Of a stretch of 64,000 nt of DNA, positions 11,301 to 24,635 are shown piece after piece. This DNA comes from Trichoplusia ni (taxonomy: Eukaryota > Arthropoda > Insecta > Lepidoptera > Noctuidae), in assembly GCF_003590095.1 (NCBI RefSeq), contig NC_039488.1, positions 3,844,001 through 3,908,000 of the forward strand, read 5' to 3'. Under the pieces are notes generated by a model. That model was not told where the DNA came from. It worked only from the letters and a program-made list of their open reading frames with translations, and did not search any database. The position numbers and the translations under genes are program-made. Position 1 is the stretch's first letter. Each line of letters opens with the position of its first letter.

Positions 11301-12948
11301 TTATTCCAGGTTACGTATGTCAAAGAATGGATGTTACAAAGAATGGTTGCTGTGATACTGAAGCGGATTTTACAGACAGATATAGCTGTGAAACTTGTTC
11401 TGAAAATAATTGCTGTATCATATATGAATATTGTGTCTCCTGTTGTCTGGATCCCAGTAAGGTATGTATAAATCTTTTGTGCATCATCATCAGCCCGTCT
11501 CTGACCACTGCTAGACCGCAGCCACATAGGCCAATCCCATGGCACACCAATAATCTCGCTCCTCAGAGTTGAGCTCTTATTCTCCAATATCTGCCGTCTT
11601 GCGTATACCATCACCCCACCTGGCTACAGGTCGCCCTACACTACGTTTGGAGATGCGCAATCTCCACCCAAGAACCAGTTATTGTACTTCTTCATTGCCT
11701 AATAGCGTTCTGTCCTCCTGATTTTAAGTTAGGCTACAATTATTACTTACTCATTTTTCTTTTGGCTTCTGCACTACTCATTTTCATAAAAAAATGTGCC
11801 GAAGTAATTTTCACTTTAATAAATAATGTATAGTGAAACCATTTGCAAAAAAATGTACATAATTTTGTATTTTAGTAATTTTTATCTGAAATCAAGTTAT
11901 TCAGGAAACTCCATTTGGGATTATCAATCATGCCTATAAGTTCTTAAACTGGAATTTAGTTCGACTGGCCTAACTTCAGTGGCGGCCTTAGGGGGTGGCG
12001 AACAGGGCAATCGCCCGGGGCACTGCCCTTGCATTGGCCTCGCGCCTCTAAAATTTTTGAAGTCTATTTAACACTTGTTTATTTGCAAATTCAAATAAAG
12101 TTAGTTACTAAACTAATTTCATAAATAAGACTATATCTAAAAAAAAGCTTGTTCATTTTTTGAAGTAGCCAGTACACAGATCATTTTGTTAAGACCTTCC
12201 GCCCTGCCGCCGCTGCCTAACTTAGTCATAATGTTGACATTCTACTAAAGACGATTGTTGTACCGATGGAGAATAACATTTGTAGAATCGAATGGGCTAT
12301 TTGTCTGTTGAATATTGAATGAAGCAAAGTAGGTTTGTTCCATAGTTAGGGCAAAACATTTTGCTGTTCAATATCGGAAACATATTTGTAAATTAAGAAC
12401 TGATCAATTTCAACTGCACGGATAGCGGAGTGGTTTACTGGACAATGTGCGACGTGTCGCGAGTTCGATCCCCACGTAGGGCAATCGTTTGGTGTTGTCG
12501 ACGGAGGCTTGTACTGACTCTGAGTTTGTAATCGTGAGTTTTTGAAAAACACGCCGCGACACAAGTATTAAACACATTAATGCGGGAGTCGTCTGTTAAA
12601 TTTTTTTTTGTATGTCTAATAAATTTCGAAGTTCGCTTATGAAGTCGCATAAAAGCAATCATCATCGTCATCCACAGCCTTTGTCCTCCTACTGCTGGAC
12701 AAAATAAGAACAATAGTTAAAATTAATTCTCATTTATCTGTCCACAGCGGGATATGCTAGAGGTCGTCTTATCTAAACTGTCGACGGAGAAAAACGTGTT
12801 GTTCCGGTCACTGAGCGACGACTACGAGCTGTGCCTTACGAAGTGTCGCACCAGCTCACACAGCGTCCTCCACGAAAATTCCTACAAGGATCCCATCAAC
12901 AAACATTGTTTCGGCGACGAGTTGCCGAGATCAAGGACCCCCGACTAG
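8315..12948 (+). CDS. SPRING1: SPRING1/C12orf49 orthologue, SREBP pathway regulator
   Basis: Four exons: 8315-8416, 8791-8938, 11310-11461 and 12748-12948, giving 200 residues against about 205 in vertebrates. Residues 1-34 carry a basic stretch and one membrane anchor (LVLGIIFASSLTYCIVSFL). The luminal part holds the family's hallmarks: CRNSVQGKQL, GYVCQRMDVTKNGCC, the Cys-rich NNCCIIYEYCVSCCLDPSK, then ELCLTKCRTSSHSV and HENSYKDPINKHCFG near the C-terminus. In vertebrates SPRING is a Golgi-anchored glycoprotein that licenses S1P and SCAP for SREBP cleavage; the same role here is inferred. I chose the ATG at 8315 because it matches the family start, but an in-frame ATG at 8240 would add 25 residues. 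A second acceptor at 8679 would add 37 hydrophobic residues. Introns 2 and 3 hold transposon debris. The identity is secure. Confidence 0.9.
9440..10715. mobile_element. Transposon debris in SPRING1 intron 2
   Basis: It opens with 'agctgacccggcgaacttcg' and ends 'cgggtttcatttttatata', words that recur in weaker form at 35716 and 55091. A minus-strand frame at 9794-10066 contains NLRANQTDEQREARNELQRN, resembling repeat-rich segments next to lepidopteran Helitron proteins. About 61 bases at 9800-9859 recur inverted at 10311-10371. A 30-base unit is duplicated in tandem at 10386-10415 and 10416-10445. No intact transposase or RT; Helitron origin is a guess. Confidence 0.45.
11480..12715. repeat. 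Repeat cluster in SPRING1 intron 3, including a tRNA-derived SINE
   Basis: Three pieces are visible. About 11480-11700 has the 'catcatcatcagcc' start and 'ctgaccactgctagaccgc' wording of a LINE 3'-end fragment. About 11980-12060 is a separate repeat ('ggcggccttagggggtgg', 'atcgcccggggcactgccc'). At 12413-12640 lies a SINE with a tRNA-like head, B box 'gagttcgatcccc', a body with 'gactctgagtttgtaatcgt' and a tail 'gcgggagtcgtctgtt'. Related SINEs occur at 20755, 24636, 24915, 45975 and 53355. Confidence 0.6.
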
Positions 12949-13624
12949 CAAATACTAATCCTCGTAGCATAAGTTAGTAATGTTTTTTACGTTTATATTC
13001 ATTGAAATATAGTTAGGATATAATGAAATAGTTTGAATGATATTTTATGCACGTTCCGTGTTACGAAAATGTGAATTATCAGATTGAATGGTGCATCTCT
13101 TCAAGAAATATAGTTATATTAAAAAAATACATCATACATATTTTACTAATTGTTTTTTCATGGAGGTATTGAATTGGAGTATTAAGGCATTGTTAACATA
13201 CACTGTACATGGTTAATGCTATAAATTCATATTATCTAATATTCAATTTTATTATACTAATTTCAGAACTATGTTCTTTTGTACTGCGAATGTCAGATAT
13301 GCATAAGAAACTCTACAAAGGGATTATAAATTTATAAATCATCTACAGTATATAGTCACGCATAGTAGTATTACCAAAAAACCAAAATCGCCATTTTTCA
13401 TATCAATCTATGCTATCTGTTAATCTGATGTATAAGCTATATTATTGCAAAGCTTCATTAAAATCTATTCAGTAGTTATTACTTGAAAGTATCAAACCTC
13501 CATCCATCCATACTTAAAAACCTTCGCATTTATAATATTAGTCAGACGGCGCATAAGCAACGACCAATAGCAGACGAGCTTATATCGCGCCTGATAAAAA
13601 CCGCATTACGTCGCTTAACGAACA

Positions 13625-13846
13625 GTGGCCCAATTTTGCTATTTCAATTATCGTGCCACAGATGAAAAATACATAAATGACTAAATTAATGTTATCGATG
13701 TTCGGGGCAGAACAAAAAATCTCAAAACAATGAATGCTCTAGTAGACAAAATGCTAAGATAACACGGATAGTGTCAATTTTGGAACGATTTCGATTATTC
13801 TAATGGCAATAATTGTTTAATTGTAAATAGCGGAATTGGGGCCCAA
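13625..13846. mobile_element. Palindromic MITE, family A (copy 2, diverged)
   Basis: It starts 'gtggcccaattttgctatt' and ends 'aaatagcggaattggggccc', an inverted pair like the other family A ends. The interior is strongly diverged from copy 1, so this is an older copy. Confidence 0.55.
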
Positions 13847-15612
13847 ACTGTCAACCGTCAATGCTTTAATGTGCCGAGTGTGAAAGGTTGAATGTTATAT
13901 TATAATGTTGTATGTGTTTTTACGCTCCTTTGGCTTACGTTTCGCAGATACGTTGATATAAATTATATTATTATGGTCTTATATGGTACTACTATACGTA
14001 AATATAATTTCGAGTGGAATCTAAACAATGACTTAAGCCATAGAGCAATTATTGTTTATGATGTTAACATATGGTGTTACGACTCTTTTTAAATAACAAT
14101 AAATTAATTTAATTATATATTATGTACACCAGTGAGCAAGGACGTGACGATATTTTAAAATAAAAACACAACAAGGTATGACAACGATAAATGTTAGCGC
14201 AAAATGCAGATTTTACAAAAATATTTAATAATAAATAAATCATTAATATAGTGGGGCTTTAAAATAACCCATGTACCTACCTAAATCCGGAATAATGTTA
14301 CAACCAATTATTAATATATAAGTGCAGTTGTGGAAGAGAGACCACAATTGGAGTTGAAGACCGCCGTCACACTTCCTCAACTTCAAAAAATTTTATTCTA
14401 AGAGACAGTAGGTCTCATATCCCAGCATTCCACCTTAGAGTGAAAGAGTAAGAGCAAACTTAAAGGTGGCTGAAAACTGAGCTGACTTTGAATTCGGTAC
14501 CAATTTATCTGGTGAGATGACGTATTTCAACGACATATTTGTTGATAAATATTAATGTACCGTAGGTTTAATAACACTTAAGGTTTTGAATTAGTAAAAA
14601 ATATCATCTTTAAAAGGTTTTTTTTTGTAATGTAAAGAGGTCGGTAATTATTGATCAACCGTGTTTTTGAATGTTAAAAAAGAATCACGAAAATCGACCC
14701 TGCTTTATGGTGATGACACCTTACGATAAAAACTATATCTCGAGTGCGGGTCGATATGGCCTCAATTCTTCCAATATTTTGTTCTAAATCGCTTTAAATC
14801 TAATCAGTTTATTACGAAAATGATAATAATTAAATTCCTTCCATGATAAGATAAATTGAAATTGATAAAAGTTAATCTTTGTTACTCTCGAGTGACGTGC
14901 TAACTAAACTAACAAATGCTTGCGTCAATCGACATTACCTCTTTTTTATCTTCGTCGACTTTTGTTCCATAATAGCATGATGTCATATTACACTCTGACC
15001 AAATTAATCGGCCAGGTTAAAGTACGATTGTCAATTATCTTTAACTTAGTAAGAATTTTTTTTTACTTCTTCGGATTTTGCACTAAATTATTCCTTGCTT
15101 TAAATGCTTAAGACTGTTAGAGGGGAAGCGAGATGAGGCTACACTGCGTGCTTATGTTTCTCTTTCACAACTGCAAATTCTATTTTGAGAAGTGGTGGTC
15201 GCGTGTAACATATGACTCGACGGTAGGACAGTTGAAATTGTGGAAGCGAGCGCTTTACACTGCTCGTAGCGTTGTCTCTTTCGCAAAGACAAAAGTCCTA
15301 CTTCAATAAGTGATGTTTAACCTCACAACTCGATACGAGTCACTTGGCATATAAGAGAGTAGCAAGGTATGCACGAGAAGTGACGCCCCCTCCCTCCCTC
15401 ACCTAGAGCGATTAAAACATTACAGGGTATGATTTTTAAATGTGCGCCCTCTTTGTAGGATCCTGGCTCTGCTCAGCTTACACGCTCACGCTTTACACTG
15501 CGGGTGCGCAGTTCACAACCACTATTATAATTATGGTTCTCAGAAGTCCTATTTATTATGTACCTTTGCATTTTCCGCTACTCAATAGGTTTTATTAAAC
15601 TAAATGATATGA

Positions 15613-15800
15613 AGTGGTTTCTTAGGTTTACGCGAATATTAGACATTGAAATGAAACTACTTTTACGGATTTTTCGACGGTATCATGGTCACGGGCAGTC
15701 TGCCCGTGACCATGATACCTGCAAAGGTTTCGAAACGTCGGGAACTAAAATCTAAAATTAAACCGCGATAAAATCCGTAAAAGTAGTTTCATTTAAATGA
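15613..15800. mobile_element. Collapsed Penelope-like element palindrome
   Basis: The ends 'aaatgaaactacttttacgg' and 'ccgtaaaagtagtttcattt' are inverted, and the centre is an exact palindrome built on 'ggtatcatggtcacgggcag'. The same outer and inner sequences bound the larger element at 32263-33180, which encodes a Penelope-type C-terminus. This copy has lost that coding interior. Confidence 0.6.
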
Positions 15801-18800
15801 TATGAAGATAAAACCTAGTATTTACTAAGTCCATATTTATCTTCTTAGCTGTATAAATTTGGATAACAAGCTACAACTACTAAGGATGTGCAAAACAATT
15901 TCTATAAATTACTATTTTCAGTATGTGTGGTGAACAACTGTCAATTTACTACAAATTATGCAGACACTTTATTTAATAATAAGGTCTAAATGCCTACTTA
16001 CTTACTAAGTGTTCTTGGATACTGTTAAAATCTTCGCATGTTCCTAATAGACTGGAACTTTTTCTCATTAAGGGATAATAAATGACATAAAAAAAGCAGT
16101 ATTGAAAAACACCTTACAATATTTCTGCTGCTAGTACTTATAAGTCATCAAAAAGCGGTGATTATACAAAACTATTTGTATTACTTACTAGTGTGAGAAA
16201 GTTGTGTGTTATGTGCCAAGCGCATAATTATTATTTGTATCTCTTGTCATTCACGAAGTAAAGTACTTCAAAAGAAGAGACCCGGCTCTGTTTGAAATTT
16301 CTTCTTCTGTTTGAATTCGTACACGAGGACACTAGTCCAACAAGCACAGGCCTTGTTGATCAACTATAAAAATAGGGCGTCCCCAACTATGAGCTGGCGC
16401 ACCTACCAGGGACCATCTCCTTTTGTTCCATAGAAGAACAGACATGAACAGCCCAAGGTAGCGACAAAATCATTGCAAATTATATTGTGGAGATGAACTT
16501 ATTGAGCTGTAGGTATATAGAGTACTATGGTACCTGCCGCTGCCTTTCAACACGTGTAAAAATCAACGATAATTATAATACAAGTTATAATGAGAATCGG
16601 TGATTTTCGGTCAACTGTTCAAGGCAATATGGTGTTTGGTCAATCCAACCTACCGTGACCTATCCTACCTTCTATTTATAACTACAATAATAGCTTTAGT
16701 ACTGTGTTGTAATTCATAACACCAACGTTATATTCAAAGAGTATGTATTTTACAATTGTATTGTATTGTTATTGTATGTATTATTTTAATCTAACAAGTA
16801 TAATGGGACCTAAATCGTATTGAACAGTTTTTCATAGTTTTTAGTTACCAGATACAGATTATGACACTGTTATGTATTATATCGAAGCTATTCTAAATAA
16901 GAAATATTTTTTTACATTCATGTGTTTTATTTACTCGGTATTTTCGATGTGAATCGTTTTTGTAGTCTTGTACGCCGATTTTCGCATGTGACGGCGATAT
17001 TATGTTTACCTTTCCGTGGCGAATCGAGTAAATCATAGGTTTCAAATCGAGAAATCATCTTTTAATCGATTTCACATACGTGTTTCGTTCTACTCTGCAC
17101 TTACAGTCACTCTTAGTATAGAATTAGGTAAATACATTCCACTATTTAAAGTCAAAATTTGATCAAAGTGACACGATTCGCATTGTCCTAAGCAAAATGC
17201 CATGAAAATAAATAGAAATTCAGTACGGGTCGGAATGAATGAATTGAGAGAATTGTTAGCAAAATTCTTAGGAGAATCGAATAGTGTCAAATTTAATCCA
17301 ATATCCATTAACTCATGGGCATTGTACTTACCTAAATGGCGGAATTAAGACCCTACTAGGTACGTGGCCCTATAATCAGAAATCAGCATTTTTGTACCGA
17401 TTTGACATAACCGAGTTGAGGAATGTAATAACAACCTTATGGGTACCTACTACTTATTTATAAAATACACATTTTCAAACCATTATTATACCATATCACG
17501 ATATAGGTATTATGCATGAATAGTAACAATACTATTCTCGTTTCAAATGATGATGTATTACTTAGTTATTTTTGTATTTTCATCCTCTGGTAACAACTGG
17601 TACCTGGACCTCTCGCAGTTTCTCTACGAAAGACCTAACCAATGACGTCACATTGACTTAAATTCCAATCTCTAAATAATTTATAAAATACCACTAAGAA
17701 ATTGGTGCAAATAGGATAATATACGTTGCTGTAGGTAATGCAGTTATGGTTCTGTTAAAATTAGAAAGAGATCTGCCTCCCCACTTTATGGTGTGCAGAG
17801 AGCCTATCACTAAAATATAATTGCGTAATTTGCTGGTGTAGAAAAGAGACGACACTACAAAGGTCAAGAGCGCCTTCTCAGTTCCTCTCCTGCGGTAATA
17901 TCACTAAAAACGTAGAGTGTTACAATTGTAGGCCCCTTGTAACGACAAATAACAGCTGAGGAAAAAATAACATGACAGTAACTTAAAATCACGCGCAACG
18001 AATGCATACTGCGTTCGATGTCCGCGACGCTCACACCTTGCTCTACCATTTCGTTCGGAATTTGCCAGGCTGGCCGCCCGGAGCTCTTATAAAAGGGCTA
18101 CTAAAAAGGGATGGCTTCGACTGTTATAAATCCTTTTATTATGTTTGTTGGCGAATAACTTCGTCGATAATTGCCCTTTAGTCCCACAAATGACTTCAGC
18201 CCAAAACATTATAACTTTTGGACATAAAGAACATAGCTATTCAATCATTACTTGTAGGTACTTTATCTATTCTTAAACTACATGTCTAGATAAATACGTG
18301 TCACAATAGTTTGCAGTGTGGGGGCGTTGCTTATTTAATTACTTCGTACATGCACTTAACGGTTAGTACGAAGGCAAACTAACAGAACCGTGTTTCTTCA
18401 GTCACGGCTAAGTGTAGAACAGGTAGACTATCAGATAACAATGTACTATATTAATATTAAATAAGATAGATGTAAGGATTTACATAACTTTAGTCCAGTT
18501 ATTTATTACAAATATGTCTCTATGTTTTATACTTAGGTTAAATGGAAGGGTAAATGGGCCAAACCAAAGTATGCTCTCTTTGGATTGAAACGTGATTTTA
18601 TGCTAATGGGATATTCTGTTACGTAGAAAAGTAATTACATATGCGTGTAAGTTCACATACGACACAATGACTACTACTGGTGTTTAACTAGATACGTCCT
18701 GTTTGTATAATTATGGTAATACCAATAAGTATCTACACTTTGAAATAAAATCTTTTGATCTTGTTAAACGTGTCCAGAGAATCTCTGGACAACTAAATAA

Positions 18801-18929
18801 ATCAGGGGCTACTGCGCAATGTTATCAAAACATTGAACAGCTGCTTTTAAAATAATTTTCTATTTGCTATTGAATATAAATGATACTTCAATGAAAACAT
18901 TCAAACGTGAGATAGAACTCGAACCAGGA

Positions 18930-19180
18930 CCCCAATTCTGCTATTTACAATGGCCGATGAAAGGATGAAAATTAGCTTAAAATAACACTTTTCGTGTTCT
19001 CTAAAGCATTTTTCCCACACCATAATTTCAAATTCAGTACGAGGTGGTATGCTCAAGGTCAATACAATTAACTTTCAATTATAGTATTGGCAAAATTCTT
19101 AAGAGAATAGGAATATTTTCAAATTTAATCCAATTGCCATTCATTCATTGGCCATTATAAATAGCCGAATTGGGGCCCTG
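18930..19180. mobile_element. Palindromic MITE, family A (copy 3)
   Basis: The left end is 'ccccaattctgctattta', followed by 'atggccgatgaa'. The right end is the inverse 'aaatagccgaattggggccc'. The interior holds the family words 'acttttcgtgttctct' and 'aattatagtattggc'. Well preserved and non-coding. Confidence 0.75.
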
Positions 19181-19499
19181 CTTCTTAGTAATTTATGTAC
19201 TTACGAAGGTACGCAGCGCTTTCTTTGAATTAAATTATGAAGATACTTTAATTTACATCGAAGTAGGAACTTAATTGGGTAATGTACTACACAACCCACC
19301 ATCACCCTAAAATGAGGTCAAATAACTTGTAAAATCAAAGAACATCATCTCGTACGTAGTCGCGACCGTTGATAACTAATCATTCATAATCTATGGCAAT
19401 CATCTGTTTTATCAACTGTAGGTAAGCCACGCTACTTAGGTGTAAGATCGGCAATTCACGTAGGTACGCAATAGAAAAGGAAACGACCGACCTTAAATA

Positions 19500-19579
19500 C
19501 AAACAATTCTGCAATCTGCGCGCAGCTGACAGTCTGTGTGTGACTGTGTTAACGGATCGCCGCTTCTAGTGACCATGTG
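19500..19579 (+). promoter_or_regulatory. Candidate first exon and start codon of the GGT gene
   Basis: The first recognised GGT exon at 28295 begins in mid-codon, follows a TGA and has no ATG, so a start exon must lie upstream. At 19575 an ATG in an ACCATG context is followed by TG and then a GTGAGA donor at 19580. Splicing gives ATG-TGG-ACT, in frame with 28295 (MWTCKSRRLCLLG...), and a total of 580 residues. The sequence just upstream could be the 5' UTR. This is a phase-compatible candidate only; the intron would be 8.7 kb. Confidence 0.35.
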
Positions 19580-20754
19580 GTGAGATAAATCGTACTTTAA
19601 CCATATAAAATAACACGTAAAAATGTGAAGTGATTGCATAAATAATAATACAGTGCAGTATACTCGTAAATGTTCAATGAAAAAACCGTTTTCAATGAAA
19701 TACCACCTTTTTATGACCAACTTTCTCTCAATCTATAATTATGGTGCGATTTTTTGCGTTCATACTTCATTGTATTTGTTTGAAATGTATAAATTCCCTG
19801 CAAAAATATAATGCATACGCTTTTTATAAATTACTATTTATTTTGTATTTCTCAATGCTCTACAAAGTATAATAATACTTTTATTTTAATTTATCCAAAG
19901 CAATGAAATATTTAGCTTAGTATTTTTTATACGCATAACTTCTAAATATTTTTTTTTTTACAAAATCATTAAATAATTCCGTATTTATTTTCCTACCGTA
20001 AGATATGGGATCCTCCTATCAGGTACCTAATAAGAAACCTTATTGTGTAACTATACTATATAAATAGTTTAGAAAGCTTAAAACAATTTAGTTAAGGCAC
20101 ATAACCAGTTTAATGAATTAATTATAGTATACCAAATATACCAATCAATATATTTATCGTAACATATATGTATGTGTAGTGCAGTGACATAAGAGTTAGG
20201 AGAAATTTTAAAAAGAAAAGTTTGTACTTAAGTTTCCAGGTTCCGAATAAAGCCGGGCATAGTAAGTCTTTTTGATTGCGTGTCTGATTTTGTTAGACAA
20301 GCCTGGCATTCGATCTTATTTGCATTTCACGAAATTTTAACAGGATTTAAGGTATTAATCAAAACTGCTGCACTGCACAAACTTTTGCCCATTGCCTAAC
20401 ACTGAACACAAAACCCCCAAATGCGAGTTCGGCTTTTTTGCCGAACTGGCTGGTCTGCCAGGAGTGCCGCCGATGATCAGGTTTGGCGACCTGACAACCC
20501 TGTGTATAGGCACTACGCATAGGCAACAGACAAACACGCATTCAAGATTTTAAGCTTGATAAGTTTTTTAATGATACCTAGTTAACAAGTATAAATAATT
20601 TTATCTATTAAATAATATATTCTAAGCATGATTTTGCAGGATTTTCAGAATGACTACAAAATAGATATTAAATATTTTAATCAATAATTCTTTTTGAAGA
20701 TTAGTTTTACAATTAGCGTTGTCGATGTTTGTAAACAACTCCTTCGTAAAAAGG

Positions 20755-20935
20755 ATTCATGTTTTTTTTTAAATAACGTCTCCCGCCTTATTGAATTTAA
20801 TACTTGTGTCGCGGGGGTTTCATAAACATTTTTAATCACATGTACAAAGACACCCAGACACAATACAAGCATCACGGATCACACAAACGTTTGTCCCACG
20901 GGATTGAACCCGCGTGGTGAACTCAACCACAATTA
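20755..20935 (-). repeat. tRNA-derived SINE, minus strand
   Basis: Read on the minus strand it has a B box 'gttcaatccc', then 'tgtgtctgggtgtctttgta', 'gtttatgaaacccccgcg' and a tail 'aataaggcgggag'. This is the same body as the SINEs at 24636 and 45975. The 5' end is truncated. Confidence 0.6.
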
Positions 20936-22507
20936 TTAGTTCACTTATATCTTATGAACAATTCACATTAATCCCTCTCAATAAAACTCATAAATAACCG
21001 CTATAGTTGCGAGCGAATAATAATCTAGGTAGTTTTATAATAACTTTCGTGAGCAGATTCATTATTATTTATTTAATATCCGTTAATCACACATATTTAT
21101 CGGGATGATCTGACTAGTTCCGAATCCAACCAAACTTAATCACGAGCTGAAGCGGCAATGGGGTCTATATGATCTATTGTCCTGCTAATATAGTCTATGC
21201 AACGTGCTCAAGATCGGCCATATTTCATACCCCGCTCCTATATTTGAAAACGAACACCCATAGTACGTTAAAGTCCTTTTGATTCCGTAAAAATCCATGG
21301 AAAAAAATGCTTTCCGTATAAAATTATCAAAGTCAAAATTTAGATAAAACGAAATGTTTTTCTGAATGTCCCATGGATAATGCAAGGCGATAACTTTTGA
21401 AATGCTTTTTTGAAGTAAGATCATCAATGGGTTGAACAGAAGCGGTAGATATTTCAATACTGGATACCGGCGTTTCAGAAACACTTATTTAAAATGTAAA
21501 ATGTTATCTAAATATTATTTTTTTATTTTATTTTGCCTACTTCATTTGAATCTGTAGTTACTTAACTATCCATTAATTTAACAAGATTTCCACGCAATAG
21601 ATTCCTTGTAGCGTAATTTAATACAGCAATGTTTACAAACACACCTACTTGTTCGTAGTTTTACGCACTTTAGAATGTCGTTGCTCAAAAACAACTTTCA
21701 ATCAATCAATCACCCGAATGAAAAAACCGGTTTTAAAATCACACTAATATTATAAATGCGAAAGTATGTGAGTGTGTATTTTTGTCACCACTTCACGCCA
21801 AAGGCTGCACCAATTTCACACGAAGGCAGCCGATTCCTTAAATTAGAACATAGGTTTTATCCGACTTAAAGAAGTCGTGACCAAAAATAACTAGTAGATC
21901 TATAAATGCTAGGTATAATTATTATAAAAGGCCTACCTCGACCTTCAACATTTACCTACATAATTTTATTACAATTTTACGTCATTTTTATTTGACTCAG
22001 AAGCTAAGCAAATGAAGACTGACCACAAACTGCGTTTATTTCAAGGGAAAACCTAAAGAAAACTGGACATTACTATTACTTTAGAAACCAAATGACTTGT
22101 GTCAAGTAGTTTTTCTCAGAGACCATATTATTGGCGCTAAGACCAAGATAGCATACTTTCTAAACTAGAAAAGTATCTTGTGAATCCCACACCTATGTGA
22201 ACTGTGTTACATACTGTTAGAATACCTATATATACATAAAGAGAACCGTCGTTCTGTTTCTTGCGTGTTTTATCTATACAATGTAGGTAGTATTTATTAG
22301 GTACAAGTTGTAATTTTTATCTACATATATCTTCAACACAACTAAATAATATTTACCTCACAGGTCTTACACTCTAACATGGCCATAAAGATATGGATTT
22401 CTGTATTATTTAGTAATTGTTCATTGCACAACCTTTCTTCACTGCATTGTAAACGGTATCAGTGCCAAAACTGCAAAACAGTCTTCTTTCCATGACAAAA
22501 AGTTCCG

Positions 22508-22917
22508 TGGGCCCCAATTCTGCTATTTACAATGGCGGATGAATGAATGGCAATATGATTAAATTCGCACTATTCCATTGTATTCTTTTTTTCTAACACA
22601 ATTATTGGAAATTCAGTACGGGGCACTCACGGCCAATACTTCCAATTATTGTGTTTGCAAAATGCTTATCAGAAAGAATACTCTCAAATTTAATCCAATT
22701 GCCATTCATTCATCGGTCGTTGTAAATAGCAGAATCGGTGCCCTGGGCCCCAGTTCTGCTATTTACTATGTCCGATGAATTAATGAAATTTGGCTTAAAA
22801 TTATAATTTTCGTATTTTTCTTAAGCATTTTTCTACACAATAATTGGAAATTCACTCACGGTCATCCAATTGCCATTATTTTATCGGTCGTTGTAAATAG
22901 CAGAATCGGCGCCCTGG
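22508..22917. mobile_element. Two abutting family A MITEs (copies 4 and 5)
   Basis: A full copy runs from 'gggccccaattctgctattt' at 22508 to 'agaatcggtgccctg' near 22745. A shortened second copy starts immediately ('ggccccagttctgctattt') and ends 'agcagaatcggcgccctgg' at 22917. The junction leaves essentially no spacer, suggesting insertion into or beside an existing terminus. Confidence 0.7.
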
Positions 22918-24635
22918 TAACTGGTAACACAAAACAATCGAACGTCGTTAATGACCTGCCTCACAATAAGGCCAATTTGCCAACTTCCTCGGACTAATTT
23001 TCTTTATAGGCTAAGTAAAAATGACCTAACAATGGATGTCTAGTTAGTAGTCTAAAAACCCGACAATGCTCTAATTGTTGGCGATTTGGTCAAAAGTTCA
23101 ATAGTTCACTGTTCGCGACTCAGTAATGTTTGGCGACCTTGTCCTAAATATTTTTGTTCGCGTACTACAATAGCTTGCATAATTGAATTATAAGGTCCTA
23201 ACGTCTTGAATATTAATTAATTGTATTTTTCCCTATTTTTGTGTATTATTCTTTAAGGTAGGTACTTCTTATGTAATTGGTATAAATACTTCGATGTCAG
23301 ATTTTCATTTAAACGAAAGCTTCATTTTAACTGCTAAGTTAATTCGGTAATTACTGCTCAAATTAATAAATAAAAGTCACATTTGAGTGACAACCTAAAC
23401 ATACTTAATAGATCTACTGAAAACAAGTAACAATTTCCAAGAAAATTTCAAAGAGAATTTCTTATACTAGATCTTTATAAGATTAGCGGCAAAATGCATA
23501 AAATTAAAGTATTCATAAAGCGCATGATGTGTCGAAAGACCCTTGACCTAGCTTCGTAACGACAAACCATTACTGAGTCAAGCCAGCGTGCTACGTTCCT
23601 TCATCTCACCTTAACCTTGATATGAACGTCACACTCATTACTACGTATTCTTTTATTATATTTATTTAATAGTTGACTTGTAGATAAAACAAAATGACAT
23701 AAAAGAAAAAATATACAAAGGCACGCCTAGGCCCGCTGTAGGAAAAGTGGTTGATATTGGCAGTTAACAACAAACACACAACGTTTTGACAAAGTTGTTT
23801 TATTGTTGATTGAAGTATTTTGAGCGCAAAAATTTATAATTTTTTGGAAGTAGTTTCTAACAGCTTTGTTAATCCCGGTGCAGCATTTCGTTTCAAAACA
23901 CTGCATAAATTTTGAAATGCAAACTCAAACATCCTAACCTATTTTAAAAATAATTGCGCACTAGGCAGCCAGCCGAGGCAGGAAATTTATAGTTTTGCGA
24001 AAACATACACATTTTCAGTTAAACTGTAGGTACCAGAACGCTATTCCTAGGTTTAGAGTTTGATACGTGAGTCATAGTTGATGTGATTTTATAGGTAGAT
24101 ATCTAGGTGCTTGTGTATATTGTTTTCCTCCTTGTTAAAACAGTTTATCATTGACCTCTGGCTAAGGTAGGCCAGTTAAAAATCATTCGGACAGCACAAT
24201 AGTTCATTACGTAACATCAACCTTTACTAATTTTCAATTGAAAAAAATCACTGATTACGTTGTACACGGAATTAAATTTTTAATTAAATTAATTTTATTC
24301 TGGATGGCTTTTGTTTCTTTGTAAATGTTGGGAATTATTGATTTATTACATGTTGCTACGCACGTGAGGTATTAATTTTAAGTGAAACATGGGTATGAGT
24401 GTTGTTTGTGAAAAATAATTAATGGAAGGTGTGCTTGCCGCTAAACTCGGCCACTATCTGCTAAAAAGGTCATCAATTCTACCCAAGAATTCGTGGTAGA
24501 TGCAGTGCTATAAACGCATTGCATACGTTTACATTTCTTCGGATTTCTACGTAAAAATCTTTCCTGTAAATTCTGCAAGCGGCTTTACTATTCCAAGCCC
24601 AAATTAAATTCTGTTCAGCATGGCATCCTCGAAAA

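Larger units (their letters stand above)
12949..19500. other. Gene-poor intergenic region with scattered repeats
   Basis: I found no coding exon here. Recognisable pieces are a short repeat at 13440-13550 (minus), MITE A at 13625-13846, a collapsed Penelope-like palindrome at 15613-15800 and MITE A at 18930-19180. The stretch 14100-15500 is unique-looking AT-rich DNA with a slightly GC-richer part around 15110-15500 that holds no long frame. The frame at 17090-17308 overlaps nothing known and is rejected as chance. Confidence 0.5.

Noticed and set aside
18772..18790. Short hairpin GTCCAGAGA-A-TCTCTGGAC
   Set aside because: Only nine base pairs; this length is expected by chance in 64 kb and nothing around it gives it context.
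20355..20541. Overlapping 60-codon minus-strand frames
   Set aside because: Short, no splice context, no domain; likely chance.
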